From assembly GCA_944331955.1 (NCBI GenBank), contig CALVIY010000008.1, positions 1 to 42,707 on the forward strand: a stretch of 42,707 bases of DNA. The letters are read 5' to 3'. A program made the position numbers and the translations under genes. Source of the stretch: an uncultured Bacilli bacterium (lineage in GTDB: Bacteria; Bacillota_I; Bacilli_A; RF39; UBA660). The notes beneath the pieces were generated by a model. The model was not told where the DNA came from and ran no database searches. It worked only from the letters and a program-made list of their open reading frames with translations. Below are positions 17,474 through 25,947 of this stretch, piece by piece; within the stretch, counting starts at the first letter, position 1; every line of letters begins with the position of its first letter.

Positions 17474-17999
17474 ATTCATAATTTAACTTAAATTCTTCTT
17501 CCTTACATGTTTTATTATCCAAACAATATTCTATTACAACTTTAGTACCATCTTTAAAGTTATCCTTAGTAGCATTTTCAAAAGGACTATAAAGACATTC
17601 TCCATTGTTATTAGGACAGATTTTACCTTCATAAAAAGAAAGACTATCAAAAGTATTATTTAAATTGTTTAACTTATCAGTATTAAGATAAGTACCACTT
17701 AATTCATTATTAAAGTAAATATGAAGATATAAAGATTCAATACCATCTATTTCCTTTGTTTGTCTAAAGTCATCTAAATAAATTCTGTTTTCACTGCTAG
17801 AAAGATAGACTCTACCTACTTTAAATACAAAGTTATTACTTTTACCCTTAAAACTATAAGTAGGATTTTGAAATCTTTGATAAAGTGTAGAATTGATACG
17901 TTCAGTATTTTTATCAGGTCTTGATAAAAGTAAAATACTAGTAGTAGAGATAATAGTTATTATAGAAATAACTATTATTAAAATAACTATTTTTTTCAT
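17472..17999 (-). CDS. Membrane-anchored extracytoplasmic protein
   Basis: A 175-residue protein with an uncleaved-looking N-terminal membrane segment (about 4-26, IVILIIVISIITIIS) and no lipobox cysteine. The outside portion has four cysteines in the last 60 residues (KICPNNNGECLYSP and YCLDNKTCKE), suggesting two disulphides. No family recognised. It is transcribed away from uvrB, sharing the 117-bp intergenic region 18000-18116. GGAGAAC on the minus strand precedes the start. Confidence 0.75.
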   Translation of the reverse strand: MKKIVILIIVISIITIISTTSILLLSRPDKNTERINSTLYQRFQNPTYSFKGKSNNFVFKVGRVYLSSSENRIYLDDFRQTKEIDGIESLYLHIYFNNELSGTYLNTDKLNNLNNTFDSLSFYEGKICPNNNGECLYSPFENATKDNFKDGTKVVIEYCLDNKTCKEEEFKLNYE

Positions 18000-18068
18000 A
18001 ACCGTTCTCCTTTGGCTATATTATACCAACTAAAAGTAGATAAAAAAAGTTTTAATATACAAATTTCT

Positions 18069-18096
18069 TTGTCTGTATATGATTTAATGATATAAT
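18069..18096 (+). promoter_or_regulatory. Native uvrB promoter
   Basis: TTGTCT (18069-18074), 16 bases, TATAAT (18091-18096), then GAGGAGTG and ATG 18117. It now drives only the truncated copy, since the element separates it from the complete gene. Confidence 0.65.
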
Positions 18097-18116
18097 ACTT
18101 GCGAGGAGTGATACCT

Positions 18117-18392
18117 ATGTTCAAATTAGTATCAAAATTTAAGCCAAGTGGAGACCAACCAGAGGCAATAAAAGAATTAGTAGAAGGAATTAAAGAAGGA
18201 AAAAAAGAACAAGTTTTATTAGGTGCGACAGGAACAGGTAAAACTTTTACTATGGCAAATGTTATTAAAGAAGTCAATAAACCAACTTTAATACTAGCAC
18301 ATAATAAGACACTAGCAGGTCAACTTTATAGTGAAATGAAAGAATTATTCCCAGAGAATAATGTAGAGTACTTTGTATCATATTATGATTAG
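18117..18392 (+). pseudogene. uvrB: Native uvrB 5' fragment, cut by the element
   Basis: The first 91 codons of UvrB, including Walker A (GATGTGKTF), end YFVSYYD and then a TAG formed at the junction. The protein differs from the same part of the intact copy at 37455 at only five of 91 residues, though the DNA has diverged at many synonymous sites. The break falls in the codons for the conserved [12 protein letters not shown] hairpin. The promoter and ribosome binding site are the native ones. The fragment keeps a P-loop but none of the other helicase motifs, so it is probably inactive. Confidence 0.9.
18381..18391 (+). repeat. 11-bp attachment core, left
   Basis: TATTATGATTA, identical to 37719-37729. 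The next bases differ (GAAAA here, TTATC at the right), which fixes the left junction to within this core. Confidence 0.75.
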
Positions 18393-18489
18393 AAAAATAA
18401 ATATGTGTTATTTTCCCTTTTTTTATAACGTTTTGTCCTTTCTTAATACTTAAATAAAACATAGTAAAATTAGATAAAAAAACATAAAT

Positions 18490-18510
18490 ATGTGGCCGAA
18501 TAGTGTATTC
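18490..18510 (+). repeat. 21-bp subterminal direct repeat, left copy
   Basis: It begins ATGTGGCCGA and ends GTGTATTC. It matches 37356-37376 with a single mismatch and the same orientation. The two copies lie about 100 bp and 345 bp inside the element ends, so they are candidate integrase or Xis arm sites. CATAGTAAAA is also shared just upstream of both. An 8-bp inverted repeat (ATTCATTT/AAATGAAT, 18507-18541) overlaps this copy. Confidence 0.6.
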
Positions 18511-18584
18511 ATTTGTGTCCTAAAACATAGCATAAATGAATCCTTCGTATAACAAAACTAATATTATAAGAAAGGAGAGAGTGA

Positions 18585-20256
18585 ATGGATAAATGCGAGG
18601 TAATTGCTATTGCTAATCAAAAGGGTGGAGTAGGTAAAACTACTACCACTTTTAATTTGGGAGTAGCATTAGCACAAGAGGGAAAGAAGGTACTTCTTGT
18701 AGATGCAGATCCTCAAGGAGATTTAACTACCTATATGGGAGTGCATGATACTGATAATATTCCTACATTAGCTTCCCTAATGGAATGTTATATACAAGAC
18801 AGGAATATTAATACAGATAGTGCAATTACTATAGGTAATAAATCTGTAGTTGATACTAAAAATAATATTAAAAAAGCTAAAACAAAAATAAAAGATATAA
18901 AAGCTAAAGCTATTAAAAAAAGAAAAATTAAGACTATATCAAATAATTTAAAAATTAAGTCTTTAAAAACGAAAAATGGTGCTTTAACTCAAAATAAAGC
19001 GTTTAATTTAATGAAAAGGCAAAGAGTAACAGCTTTACAAAAAAATTTACATATGACAAAAGTTAATAATAAAGCTGGTACAGTAAAGAGATTAGGACAA
19101 ATATTTTTTAAATCAGTGAGGGCAGTTTTGATGGGGACTAAAGCATTAATAACTGCTTTAATAGCAGGAGGCTGGATTATTTTAATGATAATTATAGTTA
19201 TATGCTTAATAGGCTTATTACTAACTTCTGTTTTTGGCATTTTTTTTGGAAGAGAAGCAACAGAAAAAATGCAATAACTACTAGTAGTGTTGTGTCAGAA
19301 TGTAATAATGAATTCTATAATAGATTACAAGAAATACAAAATCAAAATCCTCATGATGATTATGTACTAGAAGGTAATATGGCATCATGGAAAGATATAT
19401 TACTTATATATGCAGTAAAGCAAACTGGTGGGGTGTATAAACAAGAAGTTGTAACAATGGATAATGCTAAAAGAATGGCTTTAAAACAAATATTTTGGGA
19501 TATGAATAGTTTAACATTTGTAGTAAATGAAGAAATAGTAATAGAGCAAGGTACAAATAAATTAGAGGCACCGAAAGAAGTTACAAAAAGAGTTCTTCGA
19601 GTTACTATAAACTCTAAAACAGCAGAGCAGATGAAGTAGAATATGCTCTTAATCCAGCACAAATTAGTCAAATAACAGAACTTTCTAGTGAAGAATATGA
19701 CTCTCTTTGGAGTGGAGTTATATATGGAGTTCAAAGTAATGGTGGTGGAGAATATATTAATTGGCGACAATATGGTGCTTCGTGGTCTAATATTAAAATC
19801 GGCAACACAGATAATACTATATCTGATACTGGTTGTTTAGTTACATCCATTGCTATATTAATAGAGAAATCTGGAATTGATAATCCGATTAAACCTTTTA
19901 ATCCTGGGACTTTTGTTGAAGCATTAAATAGGAATAATGGTTTTGATAGTAATGGAAATCTGCAATATAGTACAATTAATAAGGTAGTCTCTGGATTTAA
20001 GTATAAAGGGCAGATTAGTTTACAAAATAAAACCCAAGAAGAAAAGTACTCATTAATTAAGCAGTATTTTGATATGGGTTATTATCTTACAGTAGAAGTC
20101 AAAGGAGCTACACCAGGTAATCAACATTGGGTTGCAGTAAATAGTGTAGAAGATAATAATGTATTTATGATTGATCCAGGCTCTAATAATACTAATATGT
20201 GGTTTGCTTATGAAGTTAGTAAAACCTCTAAATTTAATTTTTTTAAAGTGATTTAA
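18585..20256 (+). pseudogene. ParA N-terminus fused to a broken CD1108-type conjugation cell-wall hydrolase
   Basis: Residues 1 to about 83 are ParA (Walker A KGGVGKTT, then [13 protein letters not shown]). The frame then runs directly into a basic linker and a membrane segment ([21 protein letters not shown]) typical of the CD1108 family of ICE hydrolases. A run of six As near 19264-19269 shifts the frame. A 5-bp tandem duplication (GCAGA twice, 19622-19631) shifts it again. The third frame holds a C39-like peptidase domain (TGCLVTSIAILIE, then HWVAVNSV) to TAA 20254-20256. A deletion must have removed the whole transfer region between parA and this gene. AAAGGAGAG precedes ATG 18585. Confidence 0.8.
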
Positions 20257-20490
20257 ATTATTTAATAAAAATTTCTTATTTTTATAGTATAATATTTTTA
20301 GCATTTTAGAGATTAAATAAAATAATTTTGTCAAAAAAAGCGCATATAATGTCACAAAAGGTAGGAATATGACAAAATACGGCTTTTGGTCGATTGTGTA
20401 TTTTCAATGGTAAAGTAAAGTGCTAAAATAAAAATAGGTAAACAACTTATGGTAAAGGTAGTAATTTTAGTAAAAATAGGAGGTAGAAAA

Positions 20491-20913
20491 ATGAAAAATT
20501 TTAAAATTTTATTTGTACTTTTAGGTATTACAGCAATAACTAGTGTAGGTAATGTTTTTGCTGATACCACTATCAGAGTTTTAGATGGTACGAGGATACC
20601 AGCACATAATGGTAGCTTTACAACTCCTAGAGTTTCACTAGGTGCTGCACAGATGGGTTATGAGTATAACATGGTTAAAAGAGTATCTATTGATCCTAGT
20701 GGAGATGAATTGGATGCAAGAATCATAAAATATGATCCAACACAGCGCTCAAATTGGAAAGTATTAAAAAGTGGTAGCAATACTCTTCTTAGTACTAACC
20801 CAACATATACTTTCAGTAGTGGTAGTTTTAGTTTACAAATTGATTCACGTTGGTATTATACTAAAACAACAACATTAAAAACTGGAACTTGGTTACTAAC
20901 TAACGATCGTTAA
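20491..20913 (+). CDS. Secreted protein of unknown function with ABC cassette
   Basis: A 140-residue precursor with a clear signal peptide (KNFKILFVLLGITAITSVGNVFA) predicted to be cleaved after VFA, leaving about 116 residues. The mature part has no cysteine, is rich in S, T, Y and W, and looks beta-stranded (TYTFSSGSFSLQIDSRWYYTK). AGGAGG at 20480-20485 fixes the start at 20491 rather than further upstream. Three membrane proteins and an ABC ATPase follow. This resembles bacteriocin-plus-immunity layouts such as lactococcin 972 loci, but the sequence does not match that family as I know it. A toxin or surface-protein role is inference. Confidence 0.7.
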   Translation: MKNFKILFVLLGITAITSVGNVFADTTIRVLDGTRIPAHNGSFTTPRVSLGAAQMGYEYNMVKRVSIDPSGDELDARIIKYDPTQRSNWKVLKSGSNTLLSTNPTYTFSSGSFSLQIDSRWYYTKTTTLKTGTWLLTNDR

Positions 20914-20955
20914 TTAAAATAAATTCATAAGTTGTTTGCTTATTATGGAGGTTTT

Positions 20956-21783
20956 ATGTTAAAATTAAAAGAGTATTTTAGATCTAAAGAGTTTATTATA
21001 TCATTTGTTATTATTTTTATTTTTATTATATATAATATATGTGATTTTATGTATTATACAACTGGAAAGGTAGATGCCTCTTTTCCAGAATTAGTGAATT
21101 GTTTTAGTTTTTGGCGACATACTATGTATTACAATGGTGGTAGTATCATAATGTTTTTGAGTCCCTTTATAATTGCTCTTTTATCTATTGGAAATATATT
21201 TTATAAATTTAAAGGTAGCTATTTTAAAGACTTATTATTAAGACAAAGTTATAGAAAGACAATTATAAAGGAATTTTTATGTTCTTATTTAAAAGCACTT
21301 TTCCTATTTTTATTTATTTCAGTAATTGTATTTATTTTAGGATTATGTCTATTTCCAACAGATATACCAAATATTAGTTTCTATGATGTTTATATAAGCT
21401 TCGATTATGAAGGTGTCTCCAATCCATTCTTATACGTTTTTTTAGTGCATATTGCTTTGATATTGTATGTGCTTGTTATTTCTAATATTAGTCTTATTGT
21501 ATTAAGAATCACTAAAAAAATGACTGTATCTATTATTTTATCATTTGCTTTAGTCAATGTAATAAACTATGTTATAAGTAATATAAGTTCTTTACTTAGT
21601 AGTATCATTAAAAATAATGTAATCGTTGACCATCTATATTTATTTAATATATACGAAGGATATATGGTTCAATCAACAGTATATAATGCTTTGATAAATA
21701 TGGGAGTTCTTTCTATTATAACAACTTTAATTGTACTCTTCATTTATAGAAATAAAGAACAGGTGGTGCGAGATTTTGAGTAG
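20956..21783 (+). CDS. ABC transporter permease-like membrane protein 1
   Basis: A 275-residue protein with six probable membrane segments in the layout of ABC-2 type permeases: first near 14-34, then a pair near 75-90 and 115-140, then three after 165. An extracellular loop lies between segments 1 and 2. ATG 20956 follows TATGGAGG. Its last codons overlap the start of the next gene. It forms one operon with the secreted protein upstream and two further permeases and an ATPase downstream. Confidence 0.75.
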   Translation: MLKLKEYFRSKEFIISFVIIFIFIIYNICDFMYYTTGKVDASFPELVNCFSFWRHTMYYNGGSIIMFLSPFIIALLSIGNIFYKFKGSYFKDLLLRQSYRKTIIKEFLCSYLKALFLFLFISVIVFILGLCLFPTDIPNISFYDVYISFDYEGVSNPFLYVFLVHIALILYVLVISNISLIVLRITKKMTVSIILSFALVNVINYVISNISSLLSSIIKNNVIVDHLYLFNIYEGYMVQSTVYNALINMGVLSIITTLIVLFIYRNKEQVVRDFE

Positions 21784-22522
21784 TTTTATTAAAAATGTAT
21801 GTGATTATATGTGGAATACTTGGGAATATAAAGCTATTTTAGTATATCTTTTTATGGGAATATTCTTTATTACTTGCCAGTTTTCTGGATTAAATTACGA
21901 ACAAATGCTAATTTCATCTTTTACTAATAAAATATTTCTTGTAGTTATATTATATCCAAGTTTTGTTGCTATGTTTTATCTAGCATATCAATATATAAAT
22001 AAAAATTATAGTTTACTTTTACGTATGAGTTCAAGAAAGAAGTATGTTAGTATATCTGTTGTTACCATGTTAGTTATGGCAATGCTTTTATTCATACAGA
22101 TTATTATTATGTTATTAATTTGTTGTAACATTATTACACATAGTGATTTTAAAATAACAAATGAACTTAATTATAATGTCAACGATTTTATTATATTTAT
22201 TATAGAAACAATAAAAATTTTTGGTACTGTTGTTATTATAGGCTTGCTTACTTTATTACTTCAGATTAGTTTTAAAAAGCAAGGTGTTGTAGCAATATTT
22301 CTAATAGCCCTTTTAACGCTTATATTTTTTGGGGATAGAATGTATCCAACAGGCATTATTATATTAGATATTTTTAATCCTGGCTTTCAGTCACATGGAT
22401 ACACATTAACTAATAGTTTATGGATTTTAATAGGGTATGGACTTATTTATTTTTCATTAGTTATATCATTATTATATTTTGGGGTTAGAAAGAAAATAAA
22501 AAAGGTTGATATAGGGATATAA
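21776..22522 (+). CDS. ABC transporter permease-like membrane protein 2
   Basis: A 248-residue protein with about six membrane segments. I choose TTG 21776, eight bases after AGGTGGTG and overlapping the upstream stop, rather than ATG 21731, which would overlap the upstream gene by 53 bp. It shares the general layout of its neighbours but not obvious sequence. Confidence 0.7.
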   Translation: MSSFIKNVCDYMWNTWEYKAILVYLFMGIFFITCQFSGLNYEQMLISSFTNKIFLVVILYPSFVAMFYLAYQYINKNYSLLLRMSSRKKYVSISVVTMLVMAMLLFIQIIIMLLICCNIITHSDFKITNELNYNVNDFIIFIIETIKIFGTVVIIGLLTLLLQISFKKQGVVAIFLIALLTLIFFGDRMYPTGIIILDIFNPGFQSHGYTLTNSLWILIGYGLIYFSLVISLLYFGVRKKIKKVDIGI

Positions 22523-22524
22523 AT

Positions 22525-23217
22525 ATGTTGTTACTTATTAAAAGAAATTTATTAATTTTTTTATCCAAAATATGGTATTTAATTTTAGCAATGCTTTGTA
22601 TATGTATTTTCTTTTTTACCCAATATAATTCATTAAAATATTTTGATAATAATTTTATTTATATAATAAGTGGAGTAGATAATACTGTAGGAACATTTCT
22701 TCTTATTAGCCTTACATTGGTTATTAATTCAATTTATCTACTTTATACATATTATTTATATAGTTATGACATATTTAAATGCAAAGAAGCTATCTTCTTA
22801 AGAATAAGTTATAAAAAATGGATTACTGCTAATATAATAAGCAATTGTATCATTGATTTTATAATCTCTCTAATTACTATCACTCTACTATTAATATATT
22901 CTTTTGTAGTTAATACAAATGTAGAGATAGGAATAATAACTTTAATAATCATATATTTATCTAAATTAGCTATGCAGTTTATATATTTATTAATTATTAA
23001 GTTTACTGGTAACTACGGTAGTATTCTTATGTTTTTAATCTTACTAGTAGGTCTTTTATTTAAGACAAAATCTATAATTTATATATATAGTTTGACATCA
23101 TCATTAAATAACTACATAATACTTTTAATACTTTTAACAATTAATGTTGTGTTAATATTAATTAATATTTACTTAAAGGATAATAATTTAGTTATGAGAG
23201 GAGAAATGGAAAAATGA
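22525..23217 (+). CDS. ABC transporter permease-like membrane protein 3
   Basis: A 230-residue protein with six probable membrane segments and almost no soluble domain. It starts 2 bp after the upstream stop, and its final ATGA overlaps the ATPase start. Three permease-like subunits with one ATPase is unusual; lantibiotic immunity transporters (LanFEG) have two permeases. Confidence 0.7.
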   Translation: MLLLIKRNLLIFLSKIWYLILAMLCICIFFFTQYNSLKYFDNNFIYIISGVDNTVGTFLLISLTLVINSIYLLYTYYLYSYDIFKCKEAIFLRISYKKWITANIISNCIIDFIISLITITLLLIYSFVVNTNVEIGIITLIIIYLSKLAMQFIYLLIIKFTGNYGSILMFLILLVGLLFKTKSIIYIYSLTSSLNNYIILLILLTINVVLILINIYLKDNNLVMRGEMEK

Positions 23218-23846
23218 AAATTGAAGTAAAAGATGTAACAAAAAAGTTAGACAAAGAACTAGTGTTAAATGATGTTTCATTATCTTTAGATAGTGGGAAA
23301 ATATATGGTCTTGTAGGAAGAAATGGTAGTGGTAAAAGTATGCTTTTAAAAACAATTTGTGGTTTTGTAAAGCCTGATAAAGGTTATGTAAAAGTCGGAG
23401 GGGAAGATATTTATAAAAATAATACTTTTCCTAAAAAAACAGCTGCTTTAATAGAAAGACCCAACTATTTACCAGATTTAACTGGCTATGAAAATTTAAA
23501 AATGTTAGCTTCTATTAATGAAGTGATAGGTGATAAGGAAATATTAAATACTTTAGAAAAAGTAAATTTACTAGAAGAAAAAGATAAAAAGTTTAAAAAA
23601 TATTCTTTAGGTATGAAGCAAAAATTGGGTATTGCTCAAGTTTTGATGGAAAATCCTGATATTATGATTTTTGACGAACCGTTTAACGGTTTAGAAGAAG
23701 AAAGTGTAAAAAAAATAAGGAAGCTTTTATTAGATGAAAAGAAAAAAGGCAAACTTATTATAATTGCAACTCATATTAAAGAGGATATTAATGAATTGTG
23801 CGATATAATATATAGAGTGGATAATGGTAAGATTATCAATAAATAG
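23214..23846 (+). CDS. ABC transporter ATP-binding protein
   Basis: A 210-residue ATPase with Walker A GRNGSGKS (about 36-43), Q-loop region ALIERPNYLPDL, signature SLGMKQKLGIAQ, Walker B IMIFDEPFNGLE and the H-loop histidine in ATHIKED. The signature is SLGMK rather than LSGGQ, as in the BcrA/drug-export and lantibiotic-immunity type ABC ATPases. It is the last gene of the cassette, translationally coupled to permease 3 and followed by a bidirectional terminator. Confidence 0.85.
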   Translation: MKIEVKDVTKKLDKELVLNDVSLSLDSGKIYGLVGRNGSGKSMLLKTICGFVKPDKGYVKVGGEDIYKNNTFPKKTAALIERPNYLPDLTGYENLKMLASINEVIGDKEILNTLEKVNLLEEKDKKFKKYSLGMKQKLGIAQVLMENPDIMIFDEPFNGLEEESVKKIRKLLLDEKKKGKLIIIATHIKEDINELCDIIYRVDNGKIINK

Positions 23847-23858
23847 TATTTTGTCAAA

Positions 23859-23892
23859 AAACGTAGAGTTATTTTTTATCAACTCTACGTTT
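23859..23892. terminator. Bidirectional terminator
   Basis: AAACGTAGAGTT (23859-23870) pairs perfectly with AACTCTACGTTT (23881-23892), between the ATPase and the convergent HTH gene. The minus-strand stop lies inside it. Confidence 0.8.
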
Positions 23893-24138
23893 ATTTATTT
23901 TATGCTCTGGAAAATATGTAATAAGATCACTACTGCTTACAATATTTTTATTAGCAAGTCTGTTAATTTCAGAAGCTAATTTATCTAACATTACAATAGA
24001 TGGCTTTTTATGTGCATTTTCCATTTCTATATAATATTTTAAGTCAGTATGGGTCGAGTGTGCAAATTCTTCTTGTGTCATATTTAAGAGGAATCTATAG
24101 TATTTTAAATTGATAGCTAATATTTCTTGGCTAGTCAT
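23869..24138 (-). CDS. XRE-family HTH regulator
   Basis: An 89-residue protein with an HTH (NLKYYRFLLNMTQEEFAHST, about 10-30) followed by a recognition helix with Y-I-E-M-E-N. The basic tail KINKRRVDKK may help bind DNA. AAAGGAGG precedes the start on the minus strand. It stands between the ABC cassette and a small membrane protein and could regulate either. Confidence 0.8.
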   Translation of the reverse strand: MTSQEILAINLKYYRFLLNMTQEEFAHSTHTDLKYYIEMENAHKKPSIVMLDKLASEINRLANKNIVSSSDLITYFPEHKINKRRVDKK

Positions 24139-24313
24139 TTGCGTTTCCTCCTTTTATGAAAAAAGTATAGGCCAAATAGTTAAATAAGTCCCTAGGGCAT
24201 TAGCCCTGTTTTAATCTTGAAAAATTACAATCTATGTTTTATACTATTTTTGTAGCTGTTCTTTATTAGTATGTAAACATATTTCATATTTTATTAGAAC
24301 AAAAAGGAGTAAA

Positions 24314-24667
24314 ATGAAGAATAAAAAAATTGATATTATCATTACAGTAATGAAAATTTTATTATTAGGTATGATGTTATCTTTGATATTTATTATTGTT
24401 GATACTATTTTTATAAGTAAAGGTAATATTAAAAGTTATAATTCGTTTAGTGAATTTATATCAATACCTATAAATATCGCTTATATTGTAATGCTTGCAT
24501 TTGCATTTATAAGTGGAATTATTTTAATCTATTTTGCAATAGTAGAAAGTAGAAAATCACGACCTAATTATGATAAATATACTGTTGTAGAAAAAGACTA
24601 TTTAAAGGAACTTAAATCTAAAATAGAAGAACAAGAAGAAATAATTAAAAGCTTAAAAAACAAATAA
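24314..24667 (+). CDS. Small membrane protein with C-terminal coiled coil
   Basis: A 117-residue protein with two membrane segments (about 9-32 and 52-76) and a cytoplasmic charged tail (KDYLKELKSKIEEQEEIIKS) of coiled-coil type. AAAAAGGAG precedes the start. Family unknown. The region upstream (24139-24313) shows only a short AGGGC/GCCCT hairpin (24198-24211). Confidence 0.65.
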   Translation: MKNKKIDIIITVMKILLLGMMLSLIFIIVDTIFISKGNIKSYNSFSEFISIPINIAYIVMLAFAFISGIILIYFAIVESRKSRPNYDKYTVVEKDYLKELKSKIEEQEEIIKSLKNK

Positions 24668-24690
24668 TTAACAAAAAAATATAGATTTTA

Positions 24691-24719
24691 TTGACAAAGT
24701 GTTAACTAAGCTATATTAT
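24691..24719 (+). promoter_or_regulatory. Near-perfect promoter of the six-gene operon
   Basis: TTGACA (24691-24696) matches consensus, the spacer is 17 bases, and TATTAT (24714-24719) differs from TATAAT at one base. Transcription would start near 24726, just before the structured leader. Confidence 0.8.
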
Positions 24720-24725
24720 ACGAAT

Positions 24726-24806
24726 TAGTTATTTGTGAGATGTTATTTATCAACTTGCAAATAAGGGCTAATATCTCACAAAGGGATAATTAGCCCCTTT
24801 TTATTT
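24726..24806 (+). promoter_or_regulatory. Interlocked antiterminator/terminator leader RNA
   Basis: Stem A pairs TTTGTGAGAT (24732-24741) with ATCTCACAAA (24773-24782). Stem B pairs GGGCTAAT (24765-24772) with ATTAGCCC (24789-24796) and is followed by a T-rich run, so B is an intrinsic terminator. The order A-B-A'-B' is a pseudoknot, with B and A' abutting without a gap. The two stems could therefore stack or compete. A small hairpin TTATTT/AAATAA (24743-24764) fills the first loop. Only 6 bases join A' to B', which makes both full stems difficult at once and favours a switch. No known riboswitch class is recognised. Confidence 0.65.
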
Positions 24807-24831
24807 ATATATTATGGGAGGAGAGGAAAAA

Positions 24832-25365
24832 ATGAATGAATTTTATGTTGATAAGAAAGGTTATCAAAAATTATTAGAAGAAGTTGAAGAAGCTGATAGA
24901 AAGTTAAGAGAACACAGAAAAACAAGAGGTGATTCTTATTCTTCAAGTGCTGGTGATGGATGGCATGATAATTTTGATTTTGAAGAAATGGAAAGACAAG
25001 AAAGATTATTAAGTGGAGACTTACAAACAAAACAAGAAAGACTAAAAAATGCAATTATTGTTGACAAACAGGATAATGAAAATGTTGTGGATATTGGTGA
25101 TGTTTTATCTTTGACTTTGATTTTTGGAGAAGATGATGAAGAAACAGATATTTATAAATTATCTGGTACAGAAGCTTTTAGTAAAGATGAGGACTATAAT
25201 ATAGTTTCAATTAATAGCCCATTAGGACAAGCTATATATTTAAAACCAATAGGGGAAGTAGTTAAATATAAAGTTAATGGTAATTCATTTGATGTAAGAA
25301 TAAATGAAAAAGTATTAAATGAAGAAAAGCAAGAAACCAAAGTTCTTAATAAAGTAAAAAAATAA
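24832..25365 (+). CDS. GreA/GreB-like transcript-cleavage factor
   Basis: A 177-residue protein with an N-terminal helical hairpin and a C-terminal FKBP-like domain. The hairpin tip reads GDGWHDNFDFEEMERQ (about 44-59), corresponding to the GreA tip GDLKENAEY; acidic residues that hold magnesium in the RNA polymerase channel are kept. Gre factors stimulate RNA cleavage in backtracked polymerase. This is probably an accessory paralogue, not the housekeeping GreA: the tip is longer and it heads a metabolic operon on a mobile element. The start follows GGGAGGAGAGG, just after the leader terminator. Confidence 0.75.
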   Translation: MNEFYVDKKGYQKLLEEVEEADRKLREHRKTRGDSYSSSAGDGWHDNFDFEEMERQERLLSGDLQTKQERLKNAIIVDKQDNENVVDIGDVLSLTLIFGEDDEETDIYKLSGTEAFSKDEDYNIVSINSPLGQAIYLKPIGEVVKYKVNGNSFDVRINEKVLNEEKQETKVLNKVKK

Positions 25366-25377
25366 AAGGAGAAAGAT

Positions 25378-25947
25378 ATGAATAATATTCATTTTATTGC
25401 AGGTCATCATGGAGTTGGAAAAACATTTTTAGTAAATGAATTAAAAAAAGAAATTGATTTAACCCATTTTGATACTGGTCCTATGATAAGATCATTATAT
25501 GCTAAATCAAATACTGATAGTAGTTTTAAAAATTGGATATTATCAGGAGAGGAAAAATATGGCGTAGATTTTACTAATCAAATTTTATGTCAAGAAATGG
25601 AGCAAAACTTAAAAAATAGTTCATCTAATATTGTGATAACAGGTAATAGAAGTTTAGAAGGTATAATGTATATATCTAAACATTTTTCAATATCATTACC
25701 TAGTATTATTTATTTAGAGTCTCCATTTGTACTTTTAAAAACTAATTATGAAACAAGAGAATGTATAAAATTATCAGATTTAGAATTTGAAAAGAAACTT
25801 CTTGAGGAAATTAAAGCTGGTCTATATAACATAAGAGACTATGTCTTCGAACATCAAGATACTTGCCTTTTTGCACATAGAATAAATAATGATGATAAAA
25901 CAATAGATATAGTAAAAAGAAAAATATTAATAAAAGGAGAAAGATAA
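25378..25947 (+). CDS. P-loop nucleotide-kinase-like protein
   Basis: A 189-residue protein with Walker A GHHGVGKT (9-16), then FDTGPMIRSL, in the style of small nucleoside or cytidylate kinases (AAA_18-like), and a lid-like segment with ETRECIKLSDLEFEKKL. The substrate is not evident. It begins 12 bp after the GreA-like stop, and its stop overlaps the start of the U32 gene (TAATG). Position among U32, GHMP and PLP enzymes suggests it phosphorylates a pathway intermediate. Confidence 0.7.
   Translation: MNNIHFIAGHHGVGKTFLVNELKKEIDLTHFDTGPMIRSLYAKSNTDSSFKNWILSGEEKYGVDFTNQILCQEMEQNLKNSSSNIVITGNRSLEGIMYISKHFSISLPSIIYLESPFVLLKTNYETRECIKLSDLEFEKKLLEEIKAGLYNIRDYVFEHQDTCLFAHRINNDDKTIDIVKRKILIKGER

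Noticed and set aside
20340-20380. ATGTCACAAAA / ATGACAAAAT pair as a two-component operator
   Set aside because: The similarity is short and imperfect and no response regulator is nearby.
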